Of a stretch of DNA of 64,000 nt, positions 33,538 to 42,014 are shown piece after piece. The notes beneath the pieces were generated by a model. The model did not search any database. It had not been told where the DNA came from and saw only the letters and a list, made by a program, of their open reading frames with translations. Each line of letters starts with the position of its first letter. Positions within the stretch are counted from its first letter, which is position 1. A program made the translations under genes and the position numbers. The DNA lies in NCBI GenBank assembly GCA_934435205.1, contig CAKSAK010000003.1, positions 310,001-374,000 of the forward strand, written 5' to 3'. The DNA is from an uncultured Ruminococcus sp. (lineage in GTDB: Bacteria > Bacillota > Clostridia > Oscillospirales > Ruminococcaceae).

Positions 33538-34749
33538 ATGGCAAAAATTCAGATGAAAACACCGCTCGTTGAAATGGACGGCGACGAAATGACCAGAATT
33601 ATCTGGCAGGATATAAAGGATATTCTTCTTACTCCATATATTGACCTTAAAACAGAATACTATGACCTTGGTCTTGTTCACAGAAATGAGACTGACGATC
33701 AGGTAACTGTTGACTCTGCAAACGCTACAAAGAAATACGGCGTTGCTGTTAAGTGCGCAACTATCACACCTAACGCTGCGAGAATGCCTGAATACAACCT
33801 CAAGGAAATGTGGAAATCCCCTAATGGCACTATCAGGGCTATCCTTGACGGAACAGTTTTCAGAACTCCTATTCTTGTTAAGGGTATCACTCCATACATT
33901 CCTACATGGACAAAGCCTATCACTATCGCTCGTCACGCATACGGCGACGTTTATAAGAACGTCGAAATGAAATGCCCTGCTGGCTCAAAGGCAGAGCTTG
34001 TTTGCACTGACAAGGACGGCAAGGAAACTAGAGAAACAATTTACAACTTTGAGTGCGACGGAATCATTCAGGGTCAGCACAACAAGTCAACTTCTATCGC
34101 TTCATTCGCAAGAGCTTGCTTTAACTTTGCGCTTGATAAGAAGCAGGATGTTTGGTTTGCTACAAAGGACACTATTTCAAAGAAGTATGACCACACATTC
34201 AAGGATATTTTCCAGGAGATATACGATAACGAGTACAAGGCTAAGTTTGAAGCTGCCGGTATCGAGTATTTCTATACTCTTATCGATGACGCTGTTGCAA
34301 GAGTTATTCGTTCAAACGGCGGTTATATCTGGGCTTGCAAGAACTATGACGGTGACGTAATGTCTGACATGGTTGCTACAGCATATGGCTCACTTGCTAT
34401 GATGACTTCTGTTCTTGTCTCACCTGACGGCATTTATGAGTACGAAGCTGCTCATGGCACTGTTCAGAGACACTATTACAAGCACCTCAAGGGAGAGGAA
34501 ACTTCAACAAACTCTGTTGCTACACTGTTTGCATGGACAGGCGCTCTGAGAAAAAGAGGTGAACTCGACGAGCTTCCTGAGCTTATGAACTTTGCTGATT
34601 GTCTTGAAAAGGCAACTATCGAAACTATTGAGGACGGCGTTATGACAGGCGACCTTTATCTGCTTTCTACACTTGAAAACAAGAAGAAAGTAAATACAGT
34701 GGACTTCCTTAAGGCTGTTGACGAAAGACTTAAGAAGCTTCTGGGCTAA
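33538..34749 (+). CDS. icd: NADP-dependent isocitrate dehydrogenase, eukaryotic-type (subfamily II)
   Basis: 403 residues. Oxidative decarboxylation of isocitrate to 2-oxoglutarate. MKTPLVEMDGDEMTRIIWQD, then TPNAARMPEYNLKEMWKSPN (substrate Ser/Asn), RHAYGDVYKN, the catalytic Tyr/Lys/Asp set (DDAVARVIRSNGGYIWACKN, DGDVMSDMVA) and the NADP block YEAAHGTVQRHYYKH. This is the homodimeric type of mitochondria and cytosol, not the E. coli Icd type. GGAGG site at 33527. Confidence 0.96.
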   Translation: MAKIQMKTPLVEMDGDEMTRIIWQDIKDILLTPYIDLKTEYYDLGLVHRNETDDQVTVDSANATKKYGVAVKCATITPNAARMPEYNLKEMWKSPNGTIRAILDGTVFRTPILVKGITPYIPTWTKPITIARHAYGDVYKNVEMKCPAGSKAELVCTDKDGKETRETIYNFECDGIIQGQHNKSTSIASFARACFNFALDKKQDVWFATKDTISKKYDHTFKDIFQEIYDNEYKAKFEAAGIEYFYTLIDDAVARVIRSNGGYIWACKNYDGDVMSDMVATAYGSLAMMTSVLVSPDGIYEYEAAHGTVQRHYYKHLKGEETSTNSVATLFAWTGALRKRGELDELPELMNFADCLEKATIETIEDGVMTGDLYLLSTLENKKKVNTVDFLKAVDERLKKLLG

Positions 34750-34768
34750 TTTTCATATTACAAATATT

Positions 34769-34802
34769 AAAAGCTGTAGCACTTTGCGGTGTTACAGCTT
34801 TT
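34769..34802 (+). terminator. Terminator of acn-DUF-icd
   Basis: AAAAGCTGTA (34769-34778) pairs with TACAGCTTTT (34793-34802), extended inside by GCAC/GTGT, followed by a T-run. Confidence 0.92.
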
Positions 34803-34803
34803 T

Positions 34804-35370
34804 TTAATAGAATATTATGCCTAGAAAGGCGGAGCTTACGATTATTGCGATCGGTGAGAGCTTGAATTTCTTCAGTTTCAAAAGAACCACATCTGCCAAG
34901 GCTATGAGCAGGAATATTATCAGCGCTTTGCAGTCAAGAGCAGGCTTTGAACTTATAGTTGTTATACTCAGCAGTGACGATAATGCCATTGTTACGCCTG
35001 TGGCGAGTATCATTGCCACAACGCAGGGGCGGATACCCGAAAGCATTGCTTTTACCCCTGAGTATTTCAGCAGATCTTTCATGATCGAAGCTATGATGAA
35101 GATTATCACGAACGAAGGCAGCACAACGCCAAGAGTGGCTATTGCTCCACCTAAAAAGCCTGCCTGTGATGAGCCTACAAAGGTCGCCATGTTCACTGCA
35201 AGTGGTCCAGGGGTGGACTCGGATACGGCGATAAGGTTTACAAATTCGTCCTCGCTGAGCCAGCCATATGTAAGAACTTTTTCACGGATAATGGATATCA
35301 TTCCATATCCTCCGCCGAATGACACTGCGCCTATTTCAAGAAAAATGAGAAAAAGTTTGAGATATATCAT
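34804..35370 (-). CDS. Chromate transporter half (ChrA domain), second gene
   Basis: 188 residues with about five membrane segments. The ChrA hallmarks SFGGGYGMISIIRE and VSESTPGPLAVNMATFVG are present. Short ChrA proteins work as pairs of single-domain proteins with opposite topology; the partner at 35367-35951 overlaps by 4 nt. CHR proteins export chromate or similar anions; in gut anaerobes the natural substrate is uncertain. Confidence 0.9.
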   Translation of the reverse strand: MIYLKLFLIFLEIGAVSFGGGYGMISIIREKVLTYGWLSEDEFVNLIAVSESTPGPLAVNMATFVGSSQAGFLGGAIATLGVVLPSFVIIFIIASIMKDLLKYSGVKAMLSGIRPCVVAMILATGVTMALSSLLSITTISSKPALDCKALIIFLLIALADVVLLKLKKFKLSPIAIIVSSAFLGIIFY

Positions 35371-35951
35371 TTTATTGTACTTCCCTTTCTGAGGGTTTTA
35401 ATCAGATACACGGCAATGCCAACAGCGCCACTTATGATAATATAAAATACTGATGAAAACTTCACAGAAAACAGCGTGAAAAGTATCATCATAATGAAAA
35501 CTCCAAGCATTATAATTTTGTCAAGCAATGTGTTATCAAGTGCTTTCAACATTCTAAGTCCTGCAGTAAGTATGAGATATATTACGCCCACTTGAATGCC
35601 ACGGAATGCGGCATAGACTACTTTTAGAGACAAAAATTTGTCAAAGAAAAGTGATATTATGTAGATTATAAAAAACGACGGTATACACACACCGACAGTT
35701 GCCGCAAGAGCACCCCGCACGCCGCCTATTTTGTAGCCGATATATGTGGCGCTGTTTACAGCAGTTGGTCCAGGTGTGGACTCTGATATAGCTGTCATAT
35801 CGAGAAATTCTTTTTTATCAAGCCAATTTTTGCGCACACAAAATTCTGTTTCAAGCAAGGCTATCATTGCGTAACCTCCGCCAAAGGTAAAAACGCCTAT
35901 CTTAAGAAAGGTCAGAAATAATGTTTTTATATTTGAATTGTCGTTTTTCAA
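35367..35951 (-). CDS. Chromate transporter half (ChrA domain), first gene
   Basis: 194 residues from the TTG at 35951, with GAGGTG 6 nt upstream; a GTG at 35960 lies inside that site. Motifs VFTFGGGYAMIALLE and ISESTPGPTAVNSATYIGYK are those of ChrA. Paired and overlapping with the next gene, giving the two-gene form of the transporter. Confidence 0.9.
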   Translation of the reverse strand: MKNDNSNIKTLFLTFLKIGVFTFGGGYAMIALLETEFCVRKNWLDKKEFLDMTAISESTPGPTAVNSATYIGYKIGGVRGALAATVGVCIPSFFIIYIISLFFDKFLSLKVVYAAFRGIQVGVIYLILTAGLRMLKALDNTLLDKIIMLGVFIMMILFTLFSVKFSSVFYIIISGAVGIAVYLIKTLRKGSTIK

Positions 35952-35971
35952 AAAGCTCACCTCTTTTTTAT

Positions 35972-36000
35972 ATTATAACGAACTTGTCCTAGTAAGTCAA
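35972..36000 (-). promoter_or_regulatory. Promoter of the chromate-transporter pair
   Basis: Minus strand: -35 TTGACT (35995-36000), 17-bp spacer, -10 TATAAT (35972-35977). Confidence 0.8.
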
Positions 36001-36067
36001 TGCTTTTATTAGCATTTGCTGATTTATTACGAAACATTAAAATAATCTATAATTATGTGTAAAACAG

Positions 36068-36096
36068 TTGACAATAGTCGATATATGGTGTATAAT
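36068..36096 (+). promoter_or_regulatory. Promoter of the metK riboswitch transcript
   Basis: -35 TTGACA (36068-36073), 17-bp spacer, -10 TATAAT (36091-36096), about 22 bp ahead of the SAM aptamer. Confidence 0.9.
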
Positions 36097-36118
36097 ATAT
36101 TTTGTTAAAATTAAATAG

Positions 36119-36229
36119 CCTTATCAAGAGTGGTGGAGGAAACAGGTCCTGTGAAGCCCAGCAACCTAGCGTAAGTTAAGGTGCTAAATCCTGCGGTTAT
36201 TTCCGAAAGATGAGGAAATTGAGTAATTT
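36119..36229 (+). ncRNA. SAM-I (S-box) riboswitch
   Basis: The conserved S-box words occur in order: CTTATCAAGAGTGGTGGAGG, GTCCTGTGAAGCCC, GCAACC, AAGGTGCTAAATCCTGC and GAAAGATGAG. The GAG/CTTATCAAGAG kink-turn and pseudoknot parts are recognisable. It lies directly before metK and is followed by a terminator, so SAM should switch transcription off. Confidence 0.96.
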
Positions 36230-36230
36230 C

Positions 36231-36258
36231 AAGCGTTTCGGAATGAAGCGCTTTTTTT
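36231..36258 (+). terminator. Riboswitch-controlled terminator of metK
   Basis: AAGCGTTTC (36231-36239) pairs with GAAGCGCTT (36245-36253) through a 5-nt loop, followed by a run of T. Confidence 0.92.
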
Positions 36259-36303
36259 GTGGCTGTTTTTAGATTAACAAATATTCAGAAAAGAGGTTTT
36301 TTT

Positions 36304-37476
36304 ATGTCAAAGTATTTATTTACATCAGAGTCGGTTACTGAGGGACATCCTGACAAAATATGCGATCAGATCTCTGACGCTATACTTGACGCTCTGCTGG
36401 AGCAGGATCCTATGTCAAGAGTTGCCTGCGAAACGGTCACTACAACAGGTGTAGTAATGTGCATGGGCGAGATAACAACAAAGGCTATAATCGATATCCC
36501 ACAGATAGTTAGAGACACAGTTATCGGCATTGGTTACGACAGAGCTAAGTATGGTTTTGACGGACACACCTGCTCAGTTCTCACAACTATAGACAAGCAG
36601 TCGCCTGATATTGCAATGGGTGTTGACAACGCTCTCGAGGGCAGAGCTGAAAACGCATTTGATACAGGTGCAGGCGATCAGGGTATCATGTTCGGTTTTG
36701 CTTGCGACGAAACACCTGAGCTTATGCCAATGCCTATATCACTTGCTCACAAGCTTGCTCTTAAACTTACAGAAGTAAGAAAGAACGGCACTTTGCCATA
36801 TCTCAGACCAGACGGAAAAACTCAGGTAACAGTTGAATATGATGATGGCAAGCCAACAAGAGTTGACGCTGTTGTAGTTTCTTCACAGCATGATGACGCT
36901 GTAACACTGGAGCAGATAAGAGAAGATATTATCGAGAAAGTTATAAAGACAGTTATCCCTGCTGAACTTCTTGATGAGAACACTACTTATTTTGTAAACC
37001 CAACAGGAAGATTTGTAGTCGGCGGACCTCAGGGTGACAGCGGTCTGACAGGAAGAAAGATAATCGTTGACACATACGGCGGATATGCTCGCCACGGTGG
37101 CGGAGCTTTCTCTGGAAAAGACCCTACAAAGGTTGACAGAAGCGCAACATACGCTGCAAGATACGTTGCAAAGAACATTGTTGCGGCAGGTCTTGCAAAG
37201 AAGTGCGAGGTCGAGCTTGCATACGCTATCGGTGTTGCTCACCCTGTTTCAATCATGGTCGACACATATGGCACAGGAAAGGTTTCTGATGAAAAGATAG
37301 AGGCAGCGGTAGAAAAGGTATTTGACCTTCGCCCTGCTGCAATAATCAAGAGCCTTGACCTTAGAAAGCCACAGTATAAGCAACTTGCAGCTTACGGACA
37401 CATCGGTCGTGAAGATCTTGATGTTGCTTGGGAAAAGACAGACAAGATCGACCAGCTTCTTGAAGCAGTTAAATAA
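36304..37476 (+). CDS. metK: S-adenosylmethionine synthetase
   Basis: 390 residues. Makes SAM from ATP and methionine. N-terminal LFTSESVTEGHPDKICDQIS, the hexapeptide GAGDQG, and GGGAFSGKDPTKVDRSA. ATG at 36304 with AAGAGG upstream. Expression is governed by the SAM-I riboswitch before it: when SAM is plentiful the leader terminates. Confidence 0.98.
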   Translation: MSKYLFTSESVTEGHPDKICDQISDAILDALLEQDPMSRVACETVTTTGVVMCMGEITTKAIIDIPQIVRDTVIGIGYDRAKYGFDGHTCSVLTTIDKQSPDIAMGVDNALEGRAENAFDTGAGDQGIMFGFACDETPELMPMPISLAHKLALKLTEVRKNGTLPYLRPDGKTQVTVEYDDGKPTRVDAVVVSSQHDDAVTLEQIREDIIEKVIKTVIPAELLDENTTYFVNPTGRFVVGGPQGDSGLTGRKIIVDTYGGYARHGGGAFSGKDPTKVDRSATYAARYVAKNIVAAGLAKKCEVELAYAIGVAHPVSIMVDTYGTGKVSDEKIEAAVEKVFDLRPAAIIKSLDLRKPQYKQLAAYGHIGREDLDVAWEKTDKIDQLLEAVK

Positions 37477-37484
37477 TAAATATC

Positions 37485-37518
37485 AAAGCCTTGACAGGAA
37501 TGTACCTGCCAAGGCTTT
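37485..37518 (+). terminator. Terminator of metK
   Basis: AAAGCCTTG...AGG (37485-37498) pairs with CCT...CCAAGGCTTT (37505-37518), then a T-run. A-rich flanks make it usable from the minus strand for ribU as well. Confidence 0.9.
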
Positions 37519-37542
37519 TTTGTGTTCAGCATTGATATTGTT

Positions 37543-38166
37543 TTAGTCTTTGCCTTTAAGAATAGGCGACAAAGGCTTATAAATAAGAATTGTGACCAAT
37601 GCACAAATAATACCCTTCACAAAAGTAAAAGGTAGATTGAAAATACACAGTGCAGAGAAAATATTCTTTACGCTACCCATTATCTGCTGGTACATACCGA
37701 GTATAGCGGCTTCTCCACCGAATGCTTTAAAGTATATAGGATAAACGATAAAATAATTCAACGGCAAGCTTATTACTGTGAAAACCAAAGTGCCAATGAT
37801 ACAGCTTATGATAGCATTCTTTCTGGTTTTTTTCTTGTGGTATATAACAGAAGCCGTCAGCACAAAAGCTGCGCTTGTTACAAAGTCGAAGATGTTGCCA
37901 ATACCCATTGTTGTGCCTAGTCCCTTTATAATCAACTGGATAACGTTCTTGATAAGGCAAACGATCACGCCTGCAATAGGTCCCATTGAGAAACCTGCCA
38001 GCAGGGATATAACGTTTGAAAGGTCGAGCTTGATAAATCCTGGCATAAGCGGCACAGGGAAATCAAGGTAATATATCACAGTAGCTATGGCGCTGAGCAT
38101 TGCCACCGTTACCATTTTTCTTGTTGTAAAAGTTTTATTTCTTGGCATAGTGTTATCACTTGTCAT
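37543..38166 (-). CDS. ribU: Riboflavin ECF transporter S component RibU
   Basis: 207 residues with about five or six membrane helices. Opening KTFTTRKMVTVAMLSAIATV and FPVPLMPGFIKLDLSNVISL with the conserved FLKLD-like stretch of RibU, then GPIAGVIVCLIKNVIQLIIK. Binds riboflavin for import with a shared ECF energising module not in the window. ATG at 38166 with GGAGG upstream. The FMN riboswitch before it confirms the substrate. Confidence 0.93.
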   Translation of the reverse strand: MTSDNTMPRNKTFTTRKMVTVAMLSAIATVIYYLDFPVPLMPGFIKLDLSNVISLLAGFSMGPIAGVIVCLIKNVIQLIIKGLGTTMGIGNIFDFVTSAAFVLTASVIYHKKKTRKNAIISCIIGTLVFTVISLPLNYFIVYPIYFKAFGGEAAILGMYQQIMGSVKNIFSALCIFNLPFTFVKGIICALVTILIYKPLSPILKGKD

Positions 38167-38219
38167 TTTAATTCCTCCAAATAATAAAATTATCGGGAGA
38201 AACAGCAGCAAAAGCAAAA

Positions 38220-38245
38220 GCACCCTGAAAATAAAGTCAGGGTGC
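38220..38245 (-). terminator. FMN-riboswitch-controlled terminator
   Basis: Perfect 9-bp stem GCACCCTGA / TCAGGGTGC (38220-38228 with 38237-38245), followed in the minus direction by TTTTGCTTTT. Confidence 0.88.
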
Positions 38246-38268
38246 AATTTATGCGTTATTGATCTGTC

Positions 38269-38391
38269 GTTTCTTCCATCCGGACTTTACCGTCGGTTTC
38301 GGATTTTCACCGAATCAGCGCATTTCTGCGGTCGAGGACTTACGAATACTATTCGATCACCTCCGGTGTGGAATTTCACCACCCCTGAAAC
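38269..38391 (-). ncRNA. FMN riboswitch (RFN element)
   Basis: Read on the minus strand, the RFN words appear in order: AGGGGTGGTGAAATTCC, ACCGGAGGT, AAGTCCTCGACC, GGTGAAAATCC, ACCGACGGTAAAGTCCGGAT and GGAAGAAAC. It stands before ribU with a terminator between, so FMN should shut off riboflavin uptake. Confidence 0.96.
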
Positions 38392-38426
38392 ACATTATTA
38401 AATTTTGCTGAACACTTTTTATGAGA

Positions 38427-38864
38427 TCAATCCTCGTTGTCCTCGTCCTCAATTTCTGAGAAATCAAACTCAAGGCTCTCTCCACAATTTGGACAGTCAA
38501 TAGAACCGTCAGCGATAATGTTCTCGCCAAGCATTATTGTGTCACCGCAGTTAGGGCATACACATTCGTACATAGCGTCATCATCATCATCGTCATCATC
38601 ACAACAGCAATCATCGTCACAGCAACAATCGTCGTCATCATCATCACCGTAAATGAGATCTTCTATCTCGCCGAGATCCTCGTCAAGAGTATCTACAAGC
38701 TCAACTGTTTCGTCAACTTCTTCGGCAATATCTTCAACTGTAGCAGACATCTCATCAAGGATATCAGCCATAATTGTCAATATCTTTCCCTCGTTTGTGG
38801 AATCGTCAATCTTAAGACCTTCCATAAGTCCCTTTAAATATGCAACCTTCTTTGACAGCTCCAT
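38427..38864 (-). CDS. CD1247-type N-terminal domain protein with Asp/Cys block and zinc ribbon
   Basis: 145 residues. N-terminal helical domain (ELSKKVAYLKGLMEGLKI, IMADILDEMSATVEDIAEEV) as in the C. difficile CD1247 family, then a run of Asp interrupted by two CCC triplets (about residues 74-95), then a zinc ribbon CVCPNCGDTI...IDCPNCGESLEF, and an acidic tail. It likely binds metal. Cotranscribed with efp (40 nt gap). Function unknown. Confidence 0.85.
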   Translation of the reverse strand: MELSKKVAYLKGLMEGLKIDDSTNEGKILTIMADILDEMSATVEDIAEEVDETVELVDTLDEDLGEIEDLIYGDDDDDDCCCDDDCCCDDDDDDDDAMYECVCPNCGDTIMLGENIIADGSIDCPNCGESLEFDFSEIEDEDNED

Positions 38865-38904
38865 AATATTCCCTCCGTTTCTAAAAAACCGTAAAGGCTA
38901 AAAC

Positions 38905-39462
38905 TTATGCTCTTTCCATGTACTCACATGTACGAGTATCGATTCTTATTCTGTCGCCTGTGTTGATGAACAGAGGAACTCTGATCTCAGCACCAGTTTC
39001 AACTGTTGCAGGCTTTGTAGCATTTGTTGCTGTATCGCCCTTGATACCAGGCTCTGTCTCTGTTACTTCAAGATCAACAAAGTATGGAGGCTCTACGCCG
39101 AATACTGTACCCTTGTAAGAAAGGATCTTACATACCATGTTTTCCTTTACGAACTTAAAGTTATCTGAAAGCTCAGCCTTGTTTACTGGAACAAGCTCAT
39201 AGCTCTCTGGATCCATGAAATAATAAAGATCGCCGTCATTGTAAGAATACTCCATATCCTTTCTCTCAACATATGCTGTTGGGAATTTAGCTGTTGGATT
39301 GTATGTCTTTTCAACAACAGAACCTGAAATTACGTTTCTAACCTTTGCTCTGACGAACGCTGCACCCTTACCAGGCTTAACGTGCTGAAACTCAACGATC
39401 TGCATTACGTTGCCGTCCTCTTCAAAAGTCACGCCGTTTCTGAAATCACCAGCAGTTACCAT
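38905..39462 (-). CDS. efp: Translation elongation factor P
   Basis: 185 residues. Rescues ribosomes stalled at polyproline. Three beta-barrel domains: TAGDFRNGVTFEEDGNVMQI, HVKPGKGAAFVRAKVRN with the tip Lys that can be modified, YVERKDMEYSYNDGDLYYFM, and the C-terminal signature region GDTATNATKPATVETGAEI, VPLFINTGDRIRIDT. Own promoter upstream; the Xaa-Pro peptidase gene precedes it. Confidence 0.97.
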   Translation of the reverse strand: MVTAGDFRNGVTFEEDGNVMQIVEFQHVKPGKGAAFVRAKVRNVISGSVVEKTYNPTAKFPTAYVERKDMEYSYNDGDLYYFMDPESYELVPVNKAELSDNFKFVKENMVCKILSYKGTVFGVEPPYFVDLEVTETEPGIKGDTATNATKPATVETGAEIRVPLFINTGDRIRIDTRTCEYMERA

Positions 39463-39533
39463 TATTTAGTACCTCCATAAACATTCTTAATTAATGTGTA
39501 CACAGTTCAAAACGTCCGCATACCTCTATATTT

Positions 39534-39562
39534 ATTTTACCATATTTATTTGTTTATTGCAA
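39534..39562 (-). promoter_or_regulatory. Promoter of efp
   Basis: Minus strand: -35 TTGCAA (39557-39562), 17-bp spacer, -10 TAAAAT (39534-39539). Confidence 0.75.
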
Positions 39563-39601
39563 TAGCTTTTGAAAACTTTTTTGCCCAAAAATCAAAAAAA
39601 G

Positions 39602-40666
39602 TTACAAACAAATAAGCTCTTTAGGGACTTTTGTCATATTGATACAGCCGTTCTCGGTCACTATCACGAAATCCTCTATCCTTACGCCGAACTCGCCCTC
39701 AAGATAAATGCCCGGCTCAACTGTTACAATAGAATTTGCAGGCAGGATATCTTCCCTGCTAGGCGAAGCATAGGGGCTTTCATGTATCTCAACGCCCACA
39801 CCATGTCCCAGAGAATGACCGAAATTATCTCCATAACCGGCATTAGTTATGATATCCCTTGCTATTTTGTCAAGTGCTTTTCCTGACATACCTGCCTTTA
39901 CTGCGTCAAGAGCTGTAAGCTGTGCGGTAAAAACAGTTTCGTATACAGACTTCATCTTGTCACTAGGTTTGCCTACGCATACAGTTCTAGTCATATCGCT
40001 GTGCCAGCCGTCATAAGTTGCTCCGAAATCCATAAGCACGAACTCACCGCTCTCAACTTTTTTGTCAGAGGGTACACCATGAGGAAGCGACGTATTTGCA
40101 CCTGAAAGTGCAATAGTGTCAAAAGACAGAGCTTCAGCACCATTTTTGAGCATATAATAGTCAAGCTCAAGCTGAATCTCTTTTTCAGTTCTGCCGACCT
40201 TGATAAAGTCAAGCATATGTGCAAAGCCATTTTCAGCGATACGCTGTGCTTTGATCATCTTGTCTATCTGCTCCTGTGACTTAACTGTCCTTATCTCTGT
40301 TATTATTTTCGCAAGCTTTGTGTCTGCAATGACCTCAGCATTAAGCTTTTGCTGATATGCGATAAGCTCGGAAAGTGTGCAGGTATCAGCATTAACTGCA
40401 ACTGTTTTTGCACCATGCTTTTCAATAAGTTCATTTATCTGCTCATAAAGCTTGTCCTGCAAAATGACTTCACAGGCTGTGACAGTTTTTCTTGCCTTTT
40501 CGATATATCTGAAATCAATGATAAAATACGCTTTTTCAGGAAAGACCACAAGGGTCCCTGCGCTTGATTTCATTGCGGTGAAATATCTTCTATTCACATC
40601 GTCAGTGATAACAGCACAATCTGCAGCTTCTGTTACTCGTGAACAAAGTTTTTCAAGGTCAGTCAT
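39602..40666 (-). CDS. Xaa-Pro aminopeptidase (M24 family)
   Basis: 354 residues. Removes an N-terminal residue before proline. N-terminal creatinase-like domain, then the pita-bread metallopeptidase: LPHGVPSDKKV, VLMDFGATYDGWHSDMTRTV with the metal Asp pair, FGHSLGHGVGVEIHESP with the His, and TVEPGIYLEGEFGVRIEDF with the two Glu. ATG at 40666 overlaps the end of aroQ by 8 nt. It lies ahead of efp, as in many Firmicutes; both deal with proline. Confidence 0.93.
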   Translation of the reverse strand: MTDLEKLCSRVTEAADCAVITDDVNRRYFTAMKSSAGTLVVFPEKAYFIIDFRYIEKARKTVTACEVILQDKLYEQINELIEKHGAKTVAVNADTCTLSELIAYQQKLNAEVIADTKLAKIITEIRTVKSQEQIDKMIKAQRIAENGFAHMLDFIKVGRTEKEIQLELDYYMLKNGAEALSFDTIALSGANTSLPHGVPSDKKVESGEFVLMDFGATYDGWHSDMTRTVCVGKPSDKMKSVYETVFTAQLTALDAVKAGMSGKALDKIARDIITNAGYGDNFGHSLGHGVGVEIHESPYASPSREDILPANSIVTVEPGIYLEGEFGVRIEDFVIVTENGCINMTKVPKELICL

Positions 40667-41117
40667 TGTCTGCACCGCTTTCATTTTTCCATTTGTAATA
40701 CAAAGCGTCAACAGCCATGTGGTATGAATACTTTCCGAAACCGCTTATCTGACCTACGCATACAGGTGCGATAACAGAAGTGTGTCTGAATTCGTCACGA
40801 GAGTGTATATTGCTCAGATGTACCTCAACGACAGGTATCTTTATTGCGGCGATAGCGTCTCTGATAGCATAGCTATAGTGTGTATAAGCGCCTGCGTTAA
40901 GTATAACGCCGTCATAATTTTTTCTGGCTAGATGAAGTTTGTCTATTATCTCACCCTCATGGTTTGACTGATAAACGTCGCAATGGAACTCATATTTCAT
41001 TGCGTGTTCGATTATCTCATTGTTTATGCTCTCAAATGTATCTGTACCATAAACTCCAGGCTCACGCTCGCCCAGAAGATTAAGGTTAGGACCATGTATA
41101 ACAAGTATTTTTTTCAT
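40659..41117 (-). CDS. aroQ: 3-dehydroquinate dehydratase, type II
   Basis: 152 residues. Third step of the shikimate pathway. IHGPNLNLLGEREPGVYG, YQSNHEGEIIDKL and LNAGAYTHYSYAIRDA with the catalytic Tyr and His regions, ending IPVVEVHLSNIHSRDEFRH. ATG at 41117. Part of the yqeG-nfo-aroQ-pepP run. Confidence 0.95.
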   Translation of the reverse strand: MKKILVIHGPNLNLLGEREPGVYGTDTFESINNEIIEHAMKYEFHCDVYQSNHEGEIIDKLHLARKNYDGVILNAGAYTHYSYAIRDAIAAIKIPVVEVHLSNIHSRDEFRHTSVIAPVCVGQISGFGKYSYHMAVDALYYKWKNESGADND

Positions 41118-41135
41118 AGTAATATTCTCCTGCAT

Positions 41136-41990
41136 TTATTTTACTGATAAATAGTAATTCTTCATTGTCAGTGCATCTTTATCCTGAGTGCCTGCACTTT
41201 CGCAGACGAATATAGGTGAAAGACCTTTCTTTGCGACTATCTCCATAAGTGGCTCATAGTCAGGTCCAAAGCCTTGATTATCGTCAAAAGTCAGGTGTTT
41301 TTTCTCGCCACCTGGATTTGTGAACATTATCTTAGAAAAATGGCTGTGGAATATTTTCAGCCTATCGTGGCCAATGGCATTTTCCACTTCATCAAGCATT
41401 TTTTCATACTCTTCCTTGCCTTTGATATAGCCGAACTCTCTTGCATTGAGATGTCCGAAATCTATGGTCGGCAGGAACGTATCATCAAGCTTGCAAAGCT
41501 CCAGCACTTCTGTTAAGTTACCAAGCTGATTTACCTTACCCATAGTTTCAGGGCAAAAAACGATATGCTCAAAGCCCTGCTCAACGGCTGCTTTTCTAGC
41601 CCTTGTGAGAGTATCTTTAGCAAGTTCCAAAGCGTCCTCTCTGCTTATTTTCGCACAGCTTCCTGAATGGATAACTATTCTCTCAGCACTCATTCTGCTT
41701 GCAGCGTCACAAGATTGCAGAATATAATTTATGCTGTTGTCACGCTTTTCAGCCTCAAGGCTTGAAAGCGAAATAAAATACGGAGCATGGAGAGAAAGTG
41801 TGATATTGTGTTCTTTTGCCTTATCTTTCAAGGCAAAAGCTATTTTATCGGAGACTTTTACTCCCCTGCCACACTGATATTCATAGTGGTCAAGCCCCAT
41901 TGCTTCGAGATATCCTGGAGCTTGAAGTGTTGTTTTATATTTAGCAGAAAACGCTTCGCTGTTTCCCGCAGGTCCAAATCTTGCTGACAT
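41136..41990 (-). CDS. Endonuclease IV-like TIM-barrel (AP endonuclease 2 family)
   Basis: 284 residues. Metal-binding residues expected for endonuclease IV are visible: LSLHAPYFISL, IVIHSGS, CPETMGK, PTIDFGHLNA, IFHSHFSK and a final CESAGTQDK. It begins SARFGPAGNSEAFSAKYKTT as deoxyribonuclease IV-like proteins of Clostridia do. Probably cuts at abasic sites. ATG at 41990 with AAAGGA upstream. Confidence 0.85.
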   Translation of the reverse strand: MSARFGPAGNSEAFSAKYKTTLQAPGYLEAMGLDHYEYQCGRGVKVSDKIAFALKDKAKEHNITLSLHAPYFISLSSLEAEKRDNSINYILQSCDAASRMSAERIVIHSGSCAKISREDALELAKDTLTRARKAAVEQGFEHIVFCPETMGKVNQLGNLTEVLELCKLDDTFLPTIDFGHLNAREFGYIKGKEEYEKMLDEVENAIGHDRLKIFHSHFSKIMFTNPGGEKKHLTFDDNQGFGPDYEPLMEIVAKKGLSPIFVCESAGTQDKDALTMKNYYLSVK

Positions 41991-42014
41991 CAGTATCATT
42001 CCTTTCGTATAATG

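Noticed and set aside
38437..38652. Ser-rich ORF on the plus strand
   Set aside because: It is simply the antisense of the Asp/Cys block in 38427-38864.
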